Counted from the stretch's first letter, positions 9,044 to 17,094 are shown. The stretch: 64,000 nucleotides of DNA from Thermoplasmata archaeon (GCA_023140195.1 JAGLME010000004.1:258578-322577), one strand, 5' to 3'. Notes: generated from the sequence alone by a model not told the origin. A program made the numbers and translations.

Positions 9044-12000
9044 ATGCAGAGGAAAAGGACAACTCTATCTGTGACTGTGATTGTGGTCATGAGTGTTCTG
9101 TATATGGGTTTGGCAGTCTTCCCAGAGACTGTGATGGCCACAACCCGCTACGTAGGTGGATTGGGGGCCGGTAACTATACCACAGTTCAAAGCGCCGTGG
9201 ATGCAGCAGACCCGGGTGATACCGTCTACGTCTTCAACGGGACTTACAGCGAACGTATCACCATTACCAAATCATTGACTCTGACCGGAGAACGTAGGGC
9301 TTCGACTATCATCAATGGCGGTTGGGCCGGTGATGTCATCTATGTCAGTGCAAGTTGGGTGAATATCTCTGGCTTCACGATTAGGAACGGTGGCTCGGAA
9401 TCTGATGATGCGGGTATCGAGCTTCGATATTACAGCAACTGTCGCATTCATGACAACATTGTGTCAAACAACGGTCAAGGAATGAGGCTTACTAACACAG
9501 ATAGGAGTGACACCATCCTGAGCAACAATGTCGTTGCAGGCAACTACCAATGGGGCATATTTGTGGGCTGGGCGGACAACAATACGACAATTTCAAATAA
9601 CCTCGTCCTGAACAATGCGGGTGGAATTCGCCTGTCCTTTTCAGATAACAACACGGTCTTCGACAACAATGTCTCGAACAACGGTGGCGACGGAATCATG
9701 TTTAGGGGATATAATAACACAGTAGTGAACAATACCGTTTTCAACAACGAAGGCTATGGTCTGTATATAGGTGGATCAAACCACACAATCGACAACAACA
9801 ACATCTCCATGAATGCCCAGTATGACGTATATTTCAGATCCTCTAGTCACTCAAGTCTCTCCAACAACAGCATTGCCTCTCTCTCCGATACCAGTATCCA
9901 CATCGGTGGCTCGGACAATATCACTGTTTTCGACAATGAGGCGTCGAGTGTTATCGCCCTTCATTCTTCAGAGCACATCGATATTGCTGGTAGCGTGATG
10001 GCAGAGGGGGGAATTTGGATAGGAGGAGGAAACAGTATCGAGCATTGGAATACTCACAATATCGATACTTCGAATGTAGTCATGGGCAAACCCATCTACT
10101 ATTGGAGGAACGTCATTGGTGGGATGATACCGCTTGATGCGGGACAAGTGATACTGGCCAACAGTACCGGAGTCCTCGTAGAGAACCTCAATCTAACAAG
10201 AGTCAGGACAGGTGTCGAACTCGGATTCTCGTCGAACAATACTGTTTCCAGTAACACAGTGATGTTCTGCCGCGATGGCATACAGCTTTGGTACTCGGAG
10301 AGGAACATCATAGACAACAACTTCGCTTCAGAGAACAATGTCGGCATGGAACTATGGTGGTCCAATCACAATGTCGTCTCCAACAACACCGTCTACAACA
10401 ACGAACACGGCTTAGTATTCTACTTTTCGAGCAACAACACAATCGTTCACAACAATGCCTCTCGGGCCTATCTTTCTGACATTTGGCTCCTATATACGGG
10501 CGGTAACGAAATCTCCAACAACAATATCGTTTCGGAAAACTGGTCGATAAGGATTGACAACTCCTTTGATTCCGTCGTCTCAAACAACAGTATTTGGAGC
10601 GACAGGCAAGGCATACTTATTGACAGATCCCGTTACATCAGTGTAGCCAACAACACGATTCTGGGAGGCGGATTCGATATCTCAGGGGACATGCGTGAGC
10701 ACTGGAACACTCACATCATCGATGTTTCGAACACTGTCAATGGGAGGCCTGTTCGCTATTGGAAGAACATTACTGTGGGATTCATCCCTTTGGATGCTGG
10801 GCAGGTTATCCTCGCAAACTGTACTGGTGTGGTTGTCGAGAACCAGAACGAATATAATACTAGTATCGGAATCCTTCTTGGCTTTTCTAACGGTAACACA
10901 ATCTCACGCAACATCGTTTCGAGAAGTGATGAAGGTATGGGTCTCTTCAACTCGGCTGGGAACTACATATCCAACAACACGGTGTCAGACAACTCATTTG
11001 GAATTGGCCTTGGTGGTTCTACTCACAATTCACTGTGCACTAGTAATTCCGTTTTCAACAATAGCGTTGGGAACAATGGTGAGGGCATCGGTCTAGGTCG
11101 TTGTGACAATTGTACCGTCGTTAACAACACAGTCTACTTGAGCAATGAACACGGGATTGATTTGTATTACTCAGAGAACATCACCATCGCAGGCAACAAC
11201 ATTCTGGACAACGAGAATGGTATTAGGGTCTCGAAGTCTCATGATAACCGAATTTACCACAACAACATCATTAGAAATGTGAAGCAGGGATACAATCATC
11301 TTACCCCAAATATCAACCAGTGGGACGATGGTTACCCTTCAGGAGGGAACTACTGGGACGATTACACTGGGGTGGACGTGAAGAGAGGGCCCGCACAGGA
11401 CATGCCCGGCAGTGACGGTTGGGGGGACACGCCCTACGCAATCGACGCGGACAGTCGGGACAGATACCCTTCCATGTTTCCCTTTGGCTATCCCCCAACA
11501 CCAGAGATTCTTCGATCGACCCTCACGGGCAATGACCTGGAAAACGTCACCATTGAGTGGTCACTTTCCCCTGATGATGGTGCGGGCCTGAGAACCGTGG
11601 TCGGATACAGGATATTCAGGAACGCCACATACAATTTCAGGGGACTGCATTACGAATCAATTGCCACGCTACCCAACGGCACCACGTCCTTCGTCGACAT
11701 CCAAGCGGGTGAAGGTGATCCGAGCAACTACTTCTATCAGGTCTGTGCGGTCGATGTTGCCAACAGAACGGCATGTCCGAGGACCCAGGCGGGCAAGTTC
11801 ACCAAATCTCTCTCCAATGGACTGAACCTGGTCTCCATCCCGTTGAAGCAATCGGATGAAGACATCAACACGGTATTCCAAACCGTCGTTTGGGAGGAGG
11901 CCTGGATGTATGACTCGAACGCAAGCAGATGGGATTCACATATGAAATCAAAACCCTACCTTGGCGCTCTAAAGTCCGTTTCCCGGCATGAGGGCATCTG

Positions 12001-12289
12001 GCTGAACGTCACTAAGGACTCCAACTTGACCGTCGCGGGACTTGTCTTGTTCGAAACGGCAATCCAACTGAGATCGGGATGGAACCTCGTGGGCTTTCCC
12101 TCCTTCGGCCTCAATCTCTCAGTGGGGGACCTGAAGAATGTCACAAGAGCAACACATGTTGAAGGATTCGCTGCCTCAACTCCACCCTACTTCCTGAAGA
12201 GACTCCCCGACAGCGAGACACTCGAAGCCGGGAACGGGTACTGGATCCACCTGGAGAGCGACACGACTTGGATCATCCGCAATTCCTAA
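9044..12289 (+). CDS. Secreted NosD-like parallel beta-helix protein with Fn3 and C-terminal surface domain
   Basis: About 1081 residues. A signal peptide (TVIVVMSVLYMGLAVFP) is followed by the NosD-like opening TRYVGGLGAGNYTTVQSAVD and a long parallel beta-helix built from repeats rich in NNT/NN (ISNNLVLNN, VSNNTVYNN). The helix ends with the conserved NosD segment GYPSGGNYWDDYTGVDV and GDTPYAIDADSRDRYPSMFP. A fibronectin-III-like domain and a C-terminal domain with SNGLNLVSIPL and GWNLVGFPSF close the protein; the same ending is found in the protein at 54365. ATG 9044 follows GGTGAT at seven bases; an in-frame ATG at 9017 lacks such a site. It is probably a cell-surface carbohydrate-binding or -cleaving protein rather than a nitrous-oxide reductase factor. 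Confidence 0.75.
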   Translation: MQRKRTTLSVTVIVVMSVLYMGLAVFPETVMATTRYVGGLGAGNYTTVQSAVDAADPGDTVYVFNGTYSERITITKSLTLTGERRASTIINGGWAGDVIYVSASWVNISGFTIRNGGSESDDAGIELRYYSNCRIHDNIVSNNGQGMRLTNTDRSDTILSNNVVAGNYQWGIFVGWADNNTTISNNLVLNNAGGIRLSFSDNNTVFDNNVSNNGGDGIMFRGYNNTVVNNTVFNNEGYGLYIGGSNHTIDNNNISMNAQYDVYFRSSSHSSLSNNSIASLSDTSIHIGGSDNITVFDNEASSVIALHSSEHIDIAGSVMAEGGIWIGGGNSIEHWNTHNIDTSNVVMGKPIYYWRNVIGGMIPLDAGQVILANSTGVLVENLNLTRVRTGVELGFSSNNTVSSNTVMFCRDGIQLWYSERNIIDNNFASENNVGMELWWSNHNVVSNNTVYNNEHGLVFYFSSNNTIVHNNASRAYLSDIWLLYTGGNEISNNNIVSENWSIRIDNSFDSVVSNNSIWSDRQGILIDRSRYISVANNTILGGGFDISGDMREHWNTHIIDVSNTVNGRPVRYWKNITVGFIPLDAGQVILANCTGVVVENQNEYNTSIGILLGFSNGNTISRNIVSRSDEGMGLFNSAGNYISNNTVSDNSFGIGLGGSTHNSLCTSNSVFNNSVGNNGEGIGLGRCDNCTVVNNTVYLSNEHGIDLYYSENITIAGNNILDNENGIRVSKSHDNRIYHNNIIRNVKQGYNHLTPNINQWDDGYPSGGNYWDDYTGVDVKRGPAQDMPGSDGWGDTPYAIDADSRDRYPSMFPFGYPPTPEILRSTLTGNDLENVTIEWSLSPDDGAGLRTVVGYRIFRNATYNFRGLHYESIATLPNGTTSFVDIQAGEGDPSNYFYQVCAVDVANRTACPRTQAGKFTKSLSNGLNLVSIPLKQSDEDINTVFQTVVWEEAWMYDSNASRWDSHMKSKPYLGALKSVSRHEGIWLNVTKDSNLTVAGLVLFETAIQLRSGWNLVGFPSFGLNLSVGDLKNVTRATHVEGFAASTPPYFLKRLPDSETLEAGNGYWIHLESDTTWIIRNS

Positions 12290-12339
12290 CGCCCTCACAA
12301 CACATCATATCCAGACCTACTCCAATTTCCTGATGCAAC

Positions 12340-12376
12340 TCTTAAATAGAACATATCCCAATCCATTTGCTGGAGG
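12340..12376 (+). promoter_or_regulatory. Promoter and ribosome-binding site of the ubiquitin-like operon
   Basis: TATA-like CTTAAATAGA lies at 12341-12350, about 35 bases before the ATG at 12384, and GGAGG at 12372-12376 is seven bases before it. An upstream in-frame ATG at 12333 lies ahead of this TATA box and so cannot be the start of a transcript made from it. The element is similar to the one at 6864-6920. Confidence 0.55.
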
Positions 12377-12383
12377 CCGATGC

Positions 12384-12623
12384 ATGCTGTTGAAGAGGAT
12401 CTCGGCGAAAGTGATTGGCACTCACAAGAGCAAGATATTCACCATAGACATCGCGGACGGTACCACCCCAAGGGACATCAAGAAGCAGATTAACATACCC
12501 AAATCATACCGAACGTTCAGAAGGAAGACCAAGGAGTTCCTTTCGGACACCGACGACCTGGGGAACGTGCTGGAGACGGGGGAGCTCATAGAATTCTCGC
12601 CTGAAGCCAAGTTCGGGGCCTGA
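12384..12623 (+). CDS. Ubiquitin-like beta-grasp protein
   Basis: A 79-residue protein of the size and secondary-structure order of a beta-grasp ubiquitin/ThiS-like fold: two strands (KRISAKVIG, KIFTIDIAD), a helix region beginning GTTPRDIKKQI, and late strands ending in LETGELIEFSP. It ends KFGA, that is, a single glycine followed by one alanine, instead of a free Gly-Gly. The start is set by GGAGG at 12372-12376. It is the first gene of an operon with E2-like, JAB and E1-like genes, and the E2-like ATG follows its stop by three bases. The fold assignment relies on size, strand pattern and operon context. It is likely a protein modifier; a sulfur-carrier role is the alternative. Confidence 0.65.
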   Translation: MLLKRISAKVIGTHKSKIFTIDIADGTTPRDIKKQINIPKSYRTFRRKTKEFLSDTDDLGNVLETGELIEFSPEAKFGA

Positions 12624-12626
12624 AGT

Positions 12627-13127
12627 ATGAGCGAGACATCCTTTTGGAGAAAGATCGCGTCACATCTGCCCGTGATCCAGAGAAGGCGAAGGGTCCGTGT
12701 AGCGCACATCGTGGAGGTCTACGACAAGCCCATAACAGTGTACCCCCAGCGCCCCAAGAAGAAGCTGTTCAGACGGGTGAAGACCCCGACGAAGGTGGTC
12801 GGCAGGATCGGCACCATAGACCAGAGCAAGGACCTTTTGAGATTGGGCTGGAAGCCGGTGAGCGACGGATACCAGGGATACGTGCACTACGAAGGGAAGG
12901 CCATAAAGGCCCGGCTGAAACTGCGTTACGGGAGGGAGTTCCACATCTACCTGCACAAGCCGGACAAGGAGATCTTCAACAAGCACGACCTTCAGTGCCT
13001 CAACTACAGCGGAAGGGGATGGTACTACGTCCACATGCTGAAGGGGAAGGAAGGGAACGGGAATCCACTCGCCCTGATCAACTGCGTGCAGGACAAGCTG
13101 AGCAATAGCGAGAAGGGGGAGAATTAA
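12627..13127 (+). CDS. E2-like ubiquitin-conjugating enzyme homologue
   Basis: A 166-residue protein between the Ubl and JAB genes. The second half looks like a minimal E2 fold: strand pairs YQGYVHYEGKAIKARLKL and EFHIYLHKP, then HDLQCLNYSGRGWYY with candidate catalytic Cys124, a histidine four residues before it and Trp132 after it, and a final helix NPLALINCVQDKL. This order (His, Cys-Leu, Trp, C-terminal helix) is what compact prokaryotic E2-like proteins show. The N-terminal 60 residues are very basic (QRRRRVRV, RPKKKLFRR), which is unusual and could bind nucleic acid or membrane lipid. Residues such as the eukaryotic HPN motif are not seen, so the call depends partly on operon context. 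Confidence 0.6.
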   Translation: MSETSFWRKIASHLPVIQRRRRVRVAHIVEVYDKPITVYPQRPKKKLFRRVKTPTKVVGRIGTIDQSKDLLRLGWKPVSDGYQGYVHYEGKAIKARLKLRYGREFHIYLHKPDKEIFNKHDLQCLNYSGRGWYYVHMLKGKEGNGNPLALINCVQDKLSNSEKGEN

Positions 13128-13859
13128 GTGAGCCCGGGTAGAGAACCGTCACTGACCTTCTTGCGAATCATGTCAGCGCTGTTGGTGGCCATTTCCGTCG
13201 TTGGGGTCATCTTCGCTGGCGCTCTGATGTTCGGGACGTTCCCTCAGATGTACACGAACGCGCTAGTCTATCTCATCCTGCTGCTGGTCTTGGTCCTTTC
13301 AATGCATGTCGCCTTTGAGGCCTCAAGGGGACCGGTCCAGGTCAGAAGAAAAGCGGTCCGTTTCGCCAGGGAGTTTCCCAGGTACGTGATCTCGACAATG
13401 ATGATCGAGGAACTGTACAACTACCTCGTCGATCAGAAAGGCGGACCGACGAGCGAGAAGATGTGCTTCGCGTACGGCATCGTGGATGATGAGACGAACA
13501 CTGTGACGCCGTGCGGAAAGCTGCTGCCGGACATGTCAGAGAGGAGCTGGGCGAGCGTTATTGGAGATCCGCGTTCGGTACACGAGGCCCTGAGCAGGAT
13601 AGACAGGCACCTGCCGGACCATGCCCTGGTGCTCACCTGCCATCTCCATCCGGGTCACGGCCCCGGCTCGGTGGTTCCTTCCAGCACGGACAGGAGGACC
13701 CACAGGGACATGGAGAGAGGGGGCTATCCGGTAATAGGCGCAATATTCTCTCAAGATGGTTATGTTCACTTCTTCAGCGTGGGCGTCAAGTTCGATCTTT
13801 CAGTAACAGGTGGAGGTGTGAAGAGAGTTGGAAAAAGGACCTTTCGTATCAATTCCTAG
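13128..13859 (+). CDS. Membrane-anchored JAB/JAMM metallopeptidase (deubiquitinase-like)
   Basis: A 243-residue protein with two transmembrane segments (about residues 16-36 and 45-63) followed by a cytoplasmic JAB1/MPN domain. The zinc motif is visible as His172-x-His174, then Ser185-x-x-Asp188 (CHLHPGHG...PSSTD), and a candidate glutamate lies in MMIEELYNYL near residue 95. JAMM enzymes of this type remove ubiquitin-like proteins from conjugates or trim their C-termini. The start is GTG, directly after the TAA of the E2-like gene, with GGGGGAG upstream; the E1-like gene overlaps its end by 32 bases. Two N-terminal membrane segments are unusual for the family and place deconjugation at the membrane. 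Confidence 0.85.
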   Translation: MSPGREPSLTFLRIMSALLVAISVVGVIFAGALMFGTFPQMYTNALVYLILLLVLVLSMHVAFEASRGPVQVRRKAVRFAREFPRYVISTMMIEELYNYLVDQKGGPTSEKMCFAYGIVDDETNTVTPCGKLLPDMSERSWASVIGDPRSVHEALSRIDRHLPDHALVLTCHLHPGHGPGSVVPSSTDRRTHRDMERGGYPVIGAIFSQDGYVHFFSVGVKFDLSVTGGGVKRVGKRTFRINS

Positions 13860-14682
13860 AGTGAGCTTCAAGAGCGAAGGCATGCAGCCCCAGGCAGAGG
13901 GGGAGAAGAGCGTCTCCGACAGGCAGGAGATGATATCTGGATGGGTCCAGAGCAGGGTGAAGGAGGCAAGGATCACGTGCATTGGAGCAGGCGGCCTTGG
14001 CAGCCATGCACTTCAGAGCATGGCGAGGATCGGAGTGAAGGTCTTGAGGGTTTGCGACGCGGACCAGATAGAGCTGAGCAACCTGAACAGGCAGTTCTAC
14101 CACTACGGGCAGCTGTACCAGAACAAGGCGCTGACCATGGCCGAGAACCTGATCAGAGAATGCACGGGCGAGACGGTCATCGAGGGTTACTCAATGGACT
14201 TCCAGAACGCGGTTCGGGAATTCCCGGACGCATTCAAGAACTCTGACGTCCTGCTTTGCTTGGTGGACAACGATGAATCCAGATACGACGTCTCCCGCTA
14301 CGCCTTCGAGCGCAAGATCCCGGTCGTCTTCGCGGCCATCTCGGACACCGCTTCGAACGGATACGTCTTCCTGCAGGACAACAAGTCTGGATGCTTCTCG
14401 TGCCTCTGGGATACCGAGAAGGAGGAGGACGAGGAGAGGATGTTCTGCGTCGCACCGAGCGCGATCTACATTCATGCGATACTCGGAGGGATGGCGGTAT
14501 ATCAGACAATGGCGGTCCTGATGGACTGGGAGGTCCCCTGGAGATACTGGGAAGTGTTCCTGGACGGGGACACGAGGGCCTTCACACCCGAGAAGGTCAA
14601 GGACTGTCGGATTTGCGGAGAACCCAAGACATCAACCGAAGCCGCACCAGAAGTGGAGGCTGCGGGTGAAGAGCAAGAATGA
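13828..14682 (+). CDS. E1-like (ThiF/MoeB/UBA family) activating enzyme
   Basis: A 284-residue single adenylation domain. Seen directly: the nucleotide loop CIGAGGLGSH (residues 51-60), acidic DADQIELSNLNRQF (77-90) with the conserved Asn and Arg, Lys100, the VDND motif (146-149), a four-cysteine zinc site formed by CFSC (189-192) and CRIC (260-263), and Cys207 in MFCVAPSAIY at the place expected for the thioester cysteine. It should adenylate the C-terminus of the Ubl and hand it to the E2-like protein. The TTG start at 13828 has GGAGGTG nine bases upstream and overlaps the JAB gene; GTG 13861 and ATG 13882 are alternatives. The last 20 residues are acidic and alanine-rich. Confidence 0.85.
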   Translation: MEKGPFVSIPRVSFKSEGMQPQAEGEKSVSDRQEMISGWVQSRVKEARITCIGAGGLGSHALQSMARIGVKVLRVCDADQIELSNLNRQFYHYGQLYQNKALTMAENLIRECTGETVIEGYSMDFQNAVREFPDAFKNSDVLLCLVDNDESRYDVSRYAFERKIPVVFAAISDTASNGYVFLQDNKSGCFSCLWDTEKEEDEERMFCVAPSAIYIHAILGGMAVYQTMAVLMDWEVPWRYWEVFLDGDTRAFTPEKVKDCRICGEPKTSTEAAPEVEAAGEEQE

Positions 14683-15427
14683 AGCTCTCGGACCGAGACT
14701 GTCCAACCTGACCAAGGCGGAAAGAGGTTGCCTTATCATCTGGCTAACGAAAGTGATGCCGCCGCATTCCCTGAAGATATTTGAAGCTTTCATCTCGGAA
14801 GAGGAGCCCTACAAGGAGAACAGGGACATCGTGAGACGGGACGTTCCGTCCGCGGAGAGGGAGAGGTTCGACCTCGGGGATATGAAGTACAGCGAGATCA
14901 AGAGGACTATTCCAGGTATCTCGGACGGTTCACTGAGGGCGGGGCTGAAGTTCCTTACTCAGAAGGGTTTCCTGGTGCACAGGAAGAAGCTTTACCGGAT
15001 CTCACAGGACCCCAACCTGCAAGGAGCGATGAGGAACATGGCACAGCTGGCGACCAGGCTTTACGGGATCGATGATCCGGGGATTCCCAATATTATATTC
15101 TACCCGGTGGAGATGGAGAAGGACGTGGTCAGGATCACAGTTAGAACGGTCAACCTCGAGAGAATGCTTCCGGATTATGGGGCCAGACTTGAAAGGAACG
15201 GCAAGGTCATCGGACGCCTGTGGAGTCTGGCAGAGGAAAGCGATGAACCAGGAAAGCTGGCCTTCAGCGATGAGGACGGAAATCGGACCATGAGCTCCAG
15301 GGATTGTTTCTTCTCATGCACGGTTGAGCCGGGCAACTACAGACTCGAGATCACATACAAGGAAGAGAACGTAGCTTCGCTGGAATGGCAGATAGATGTC
15401 AAAAGAAGATTGAAGAACGTCCAGTGA
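14666..15427 (+). CDS. Winged-helix protein with C-terminal beta domain, last gene of the Ubl operon
   Basis: A 253-residue protein that overlaps the E1-like gene by 17 bases; its GTG start is preceded by GGAGG. Residues 1-125 look like a winged helix (DMKYSEIKRTIPGISDGSLR, then FLTQKGFLVHRKKLYRIS). The remaining part alternates short strands (VRITVRTVNLE, LERNGKVIGRLW, GNYRLEITYKEENVASLEW) and is probably a beta-sandwich. I do not recognise the C-terminal domain. The N-terminal half resembles the protein encoded convergently at 15434. It may regulate the operon or be a substrate or partner of the modifier system. Confidence 0.6.
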   Translation: MKSKNEALGPRLSNLTKAERGCLIIWLTKVMPPHSLKIFEAFISEEEPYKENRDIVRRDVPSAERERFDLGDMKYSEIKRTIPGISDGSLRAGLKFLTQKGFLVHRKKLYRISQDPNLQGAMRNMAQLATRLYGIDDPGIPNIIFYPVEMEKDVVRITVRTVNLERMLPDYGARLERNGKVIGRLWSLAEESDEPGKLAFSDEDGNRTMSSRDCFFSCTVEPGNYRLEITYKEENVASLEWQIDVKRRLKNVQ

Positions 15428-15433
15428 TGAGCC

Positions 15434-15817
15434 TTACTCCTTATGGAATTCCTTGTCCCAGTGACTCTGAGCAAAGGACGCGAGTTTCTCCAGCATTTCG
15501 ATGAACTGGGGGTCATCATTGAGTGCGAACATCTCCTCTTCGTCGGGCGCCTTATCTGCGATCACGAACCCGGTCTCGATGAGATTTCTCAAACCGATCG
15601 CTATGTCGGCTGAACTCATGCCGGTGGCCTTCTCCAGCTCTTCGAAGGAGATCCGCCTTTCGGACGGCTTGGGTAACTTCTCGTCTTCAGATGAGACTTC
15701 ATCTAGGAAGATCTTGAGCACCTTGACCATCGAGGAGTTCTCGTCGCTCAATCCTTGGAGCCAGCGGTAGAGATTCCCTTTGGCCTGCGGCTCCAGCTCG
15801 TCGATCTTGCCTGGCAT
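15434..15817 (-). CDS. Winged-helix protein, likely paralogue of the last Ubl-operon gene
   Basis: A 127-residue protein with a helix-turn-helix-like centre (ISFEELEKATGMSSADIAIG, then LRNLIETGFVIADK) and a closing helix (FIEMLEKLASFAQ). The layout matches the N-terminal half of the plus-strand gene at 14666: a leading KGNLYRWL segment against RGCLIIWL, KVLKIFLDE against LKIFEAFIS, then the helix-turn-helix and a closing LA-rich helix. The two genes converge with only six bases between their stops. It lacks the beta domain. Likely a small DNA-binding regulator or a protein-interaction module. Confidence 0.6.
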   Translation of the reverse strand: MPGKIDELEPQAKGNLYRWLQGLSDENSSMVKVLKIFLDEVSSEDEKLPKPSERRISFEELEKATGMSSADIAIGLRNLIETGFVIADKAPDEEEMFALNDDPQFIEMLEKLASFAQSHWDKEFHKE

Positions 15818-15878
15818 CGAAATTGGATGTAGTTTTCTGCTATTAGATGGTTACTACACCGTTTGAATGTAGAGAGAA

Positions 15879-15990
15879 ATCAGAGGGAATTCGCCAGGAC
15901 CTCGGTAATGTCCATCGTGGCAAGGGAACCTTCTTTGTTCATTGCCTTGGCACTATCTTCGAAATTCAATATGCAGAACGGAGAGGTCCA
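15879..15990 (-). pseudogene. Second relic of the 3' end of an hdrBC/hdrD gene
   Basis: The minus strand reads PFCILNFEDSAKAMNKEGS, then LATMDITEVLANSL and a TGA stop. This matches the last residues of the intact protein ending at 17952 (PFCLLNFEDSSKG ... ILDVAEVLVKSL, stop), and the CPFCILNFED of the first relic. The match is lost upstream through a frame change near 15985. No open reading frame remains, so it cannot be functional. Confidence 0.7.
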
Positions 15991-16041
15991 TCATGTTCTT
16001 GGACAGTGCGGATGGGGCCCAGACTCACTCGTAATACGTCC

Positions 16042-16062
16042 AAAAGCAAAATACTTATATTC
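16042..16062 (+). promoter_or_regulatory. Archaeal promoter of the nuclease-MNT fusion gene
   Basis: An A-rich BRE-like stretch (AAAAGCAAAA) runs into TATA box TACTTATATT at 16052-16061. The ATG at 16087 lies about 26 bases beyond the box, so the transcript is probably leaderless. Confidence 0.6.
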
Positions 16063-16086
16063 ACTAATGGATATATCTATTCATAA

Positions 16087-17094
16087 ATGAAATACATAAG
16101 TCAACCTCAAAGAATTGCAGAGAAGGATGTCTTGGAGGCAGTAGAAGACCACTTCATGTCCAGAGGTTACGTCATTACCCCAGAGATGAGGATAAGGACC
16201 TGGAAGCCCGATCTGGTCGCCTTGAAGGGGGAGGACCTGGTGATAGTCGAGGTAAAGGGCTTTCTGGGAGACATCGACAAGGCCCTAGTCCTAGCAGCGA
16301 TCTACACCATTGACGCCACCTTCACCTATATCGCAATCCCCGAAGCAAGGCTGACGAAGAATATGGAGGAAAAGGCTCGCGCCCTGGGAATGGGGATCCT
16401 AACAGTAAACGATCGTGTCCGCACGGCCGTCAAACCTCAGAAGAAGTCCCCAAGACCTTCCCTTCTCAAGAGAGCTCGAGCGGCTCTGGAGGATGCACCA
16501 AGCATTCCCGAAAGGAAACCGTTCCGAGGTGGAATACCCTACGACAGGTTCCTGAAGCACAAGGGGATCATCGACGTCCTGTTCTCAGTTCCAGGAAGAA
16601 GATTCACAATCCTTGAACTTTCCAAAGCGGCTGGCTCATCATATGCGACCACATGGAGACTTGTGAACGCGCTCATTTCAATGGGAGCCCTCAGGTCGGA
16701 GGTGGTCGGCCCAAGCAGGCTGATATCGGTCAACGATGAATCTCCCATCGTAGCGGATCTGAAGGAGCTGAAGGAGATGGACTTGCTTCCCCATCGAAAG
16801 GTCGCGGAGCGCTTCGCTGAGCTCTTGAGCGGGATATCGAACGTGCAAAAGGTAATACTCTTCGGGAGCGTTGCCGAGGACAGAGCGACTGCGAACAGCG
16901 ACATCGACATCGCGGTTGTCATGAAGAGGAGGTCCGACAAAGTCATGAGAGAAACGTACGATACGGCGGCCGACATCCAAGACGAAACGGGCATGAGGTT
17001 GGCTCCCATCCAGGTCCTGGAACGGGAGCTCGAGAGTGATGATCAACTGGTTCGATCGTTGAAGAGGGGTGTGGTTCTCTTTGAGAGAGGTTAG
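16087..17094 (+). CDS. PD-(D/E)XK nuclease-like, winged-helix and MNT nucleotidyltransferase fusion
   Basis: The 335-residue protein joins three parts. Residues 10-110 have a restriction-endonuclease-like core (PDLVALKGEDLVIVEVKG, with Asp42, Glu55 and Lys57). Residues 150-215 form a winged helix (RRFTILELSKAAGSSYATTW). Residues 235-335 are a minimal nucleotidyltransferase of the MNT antitoxin type: VILFGSVAEDRATANSDIDI carries the Gly-Ser and Asp-x-Asp (272/274) residues that bind metal and nucleotide. MNT proteins usually pair with HEPN toxins and AMPylate them; a short HEPN-like remnant overlaps the 3' end here. A nuclease domain fused to an MNT is not an arrangement I know as standard. 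Leaderless start. Confidence 0.75.
   Translation: MKYISQPQRIAEKDVLEAVEDHFMSRGYVITPEMRIRTWKPDLVALKGEDLVIVEVKGFLGDIDKALVLAAIYTIDATFTYIAIPEARLTKNMEEKARALGMGILTVNDRVRTAVKPQKKSPRPSLLKRARAALEDAPSIPERKPFRGGIPYDRFLKHKGIIDVLFSVPGRRFTILELSKAAGSSYATTWRLVNALISMGALRSEVVGPSRLISVNDESPIVADLKELKEMDLLPHRKVAERFAELLSGISNVQKVILFGSVAEDRATANSDIDIAVVMKRRSDKVMRETYDTAADIQDETGMRLAPIQVLERELESDDQLVRSLKRGVVLFERG

Noticed and set aside
9300-11300. Repeated AACAAC-rich sequence that could be mistaken for DNA repeats
   Set aside because: It is the codon pattern of Asn-rich beta-helix repeats in the NosD-like protein; spacing is irregular and there are no spacers of a CRISPR array.
12333-12383. Upstream in-frame ATG for the ubiquitin-like gene
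   Set aside because: The TATA box at 12341-12350 lies downstream of it, and GGAGG fits the ATG at 12384.
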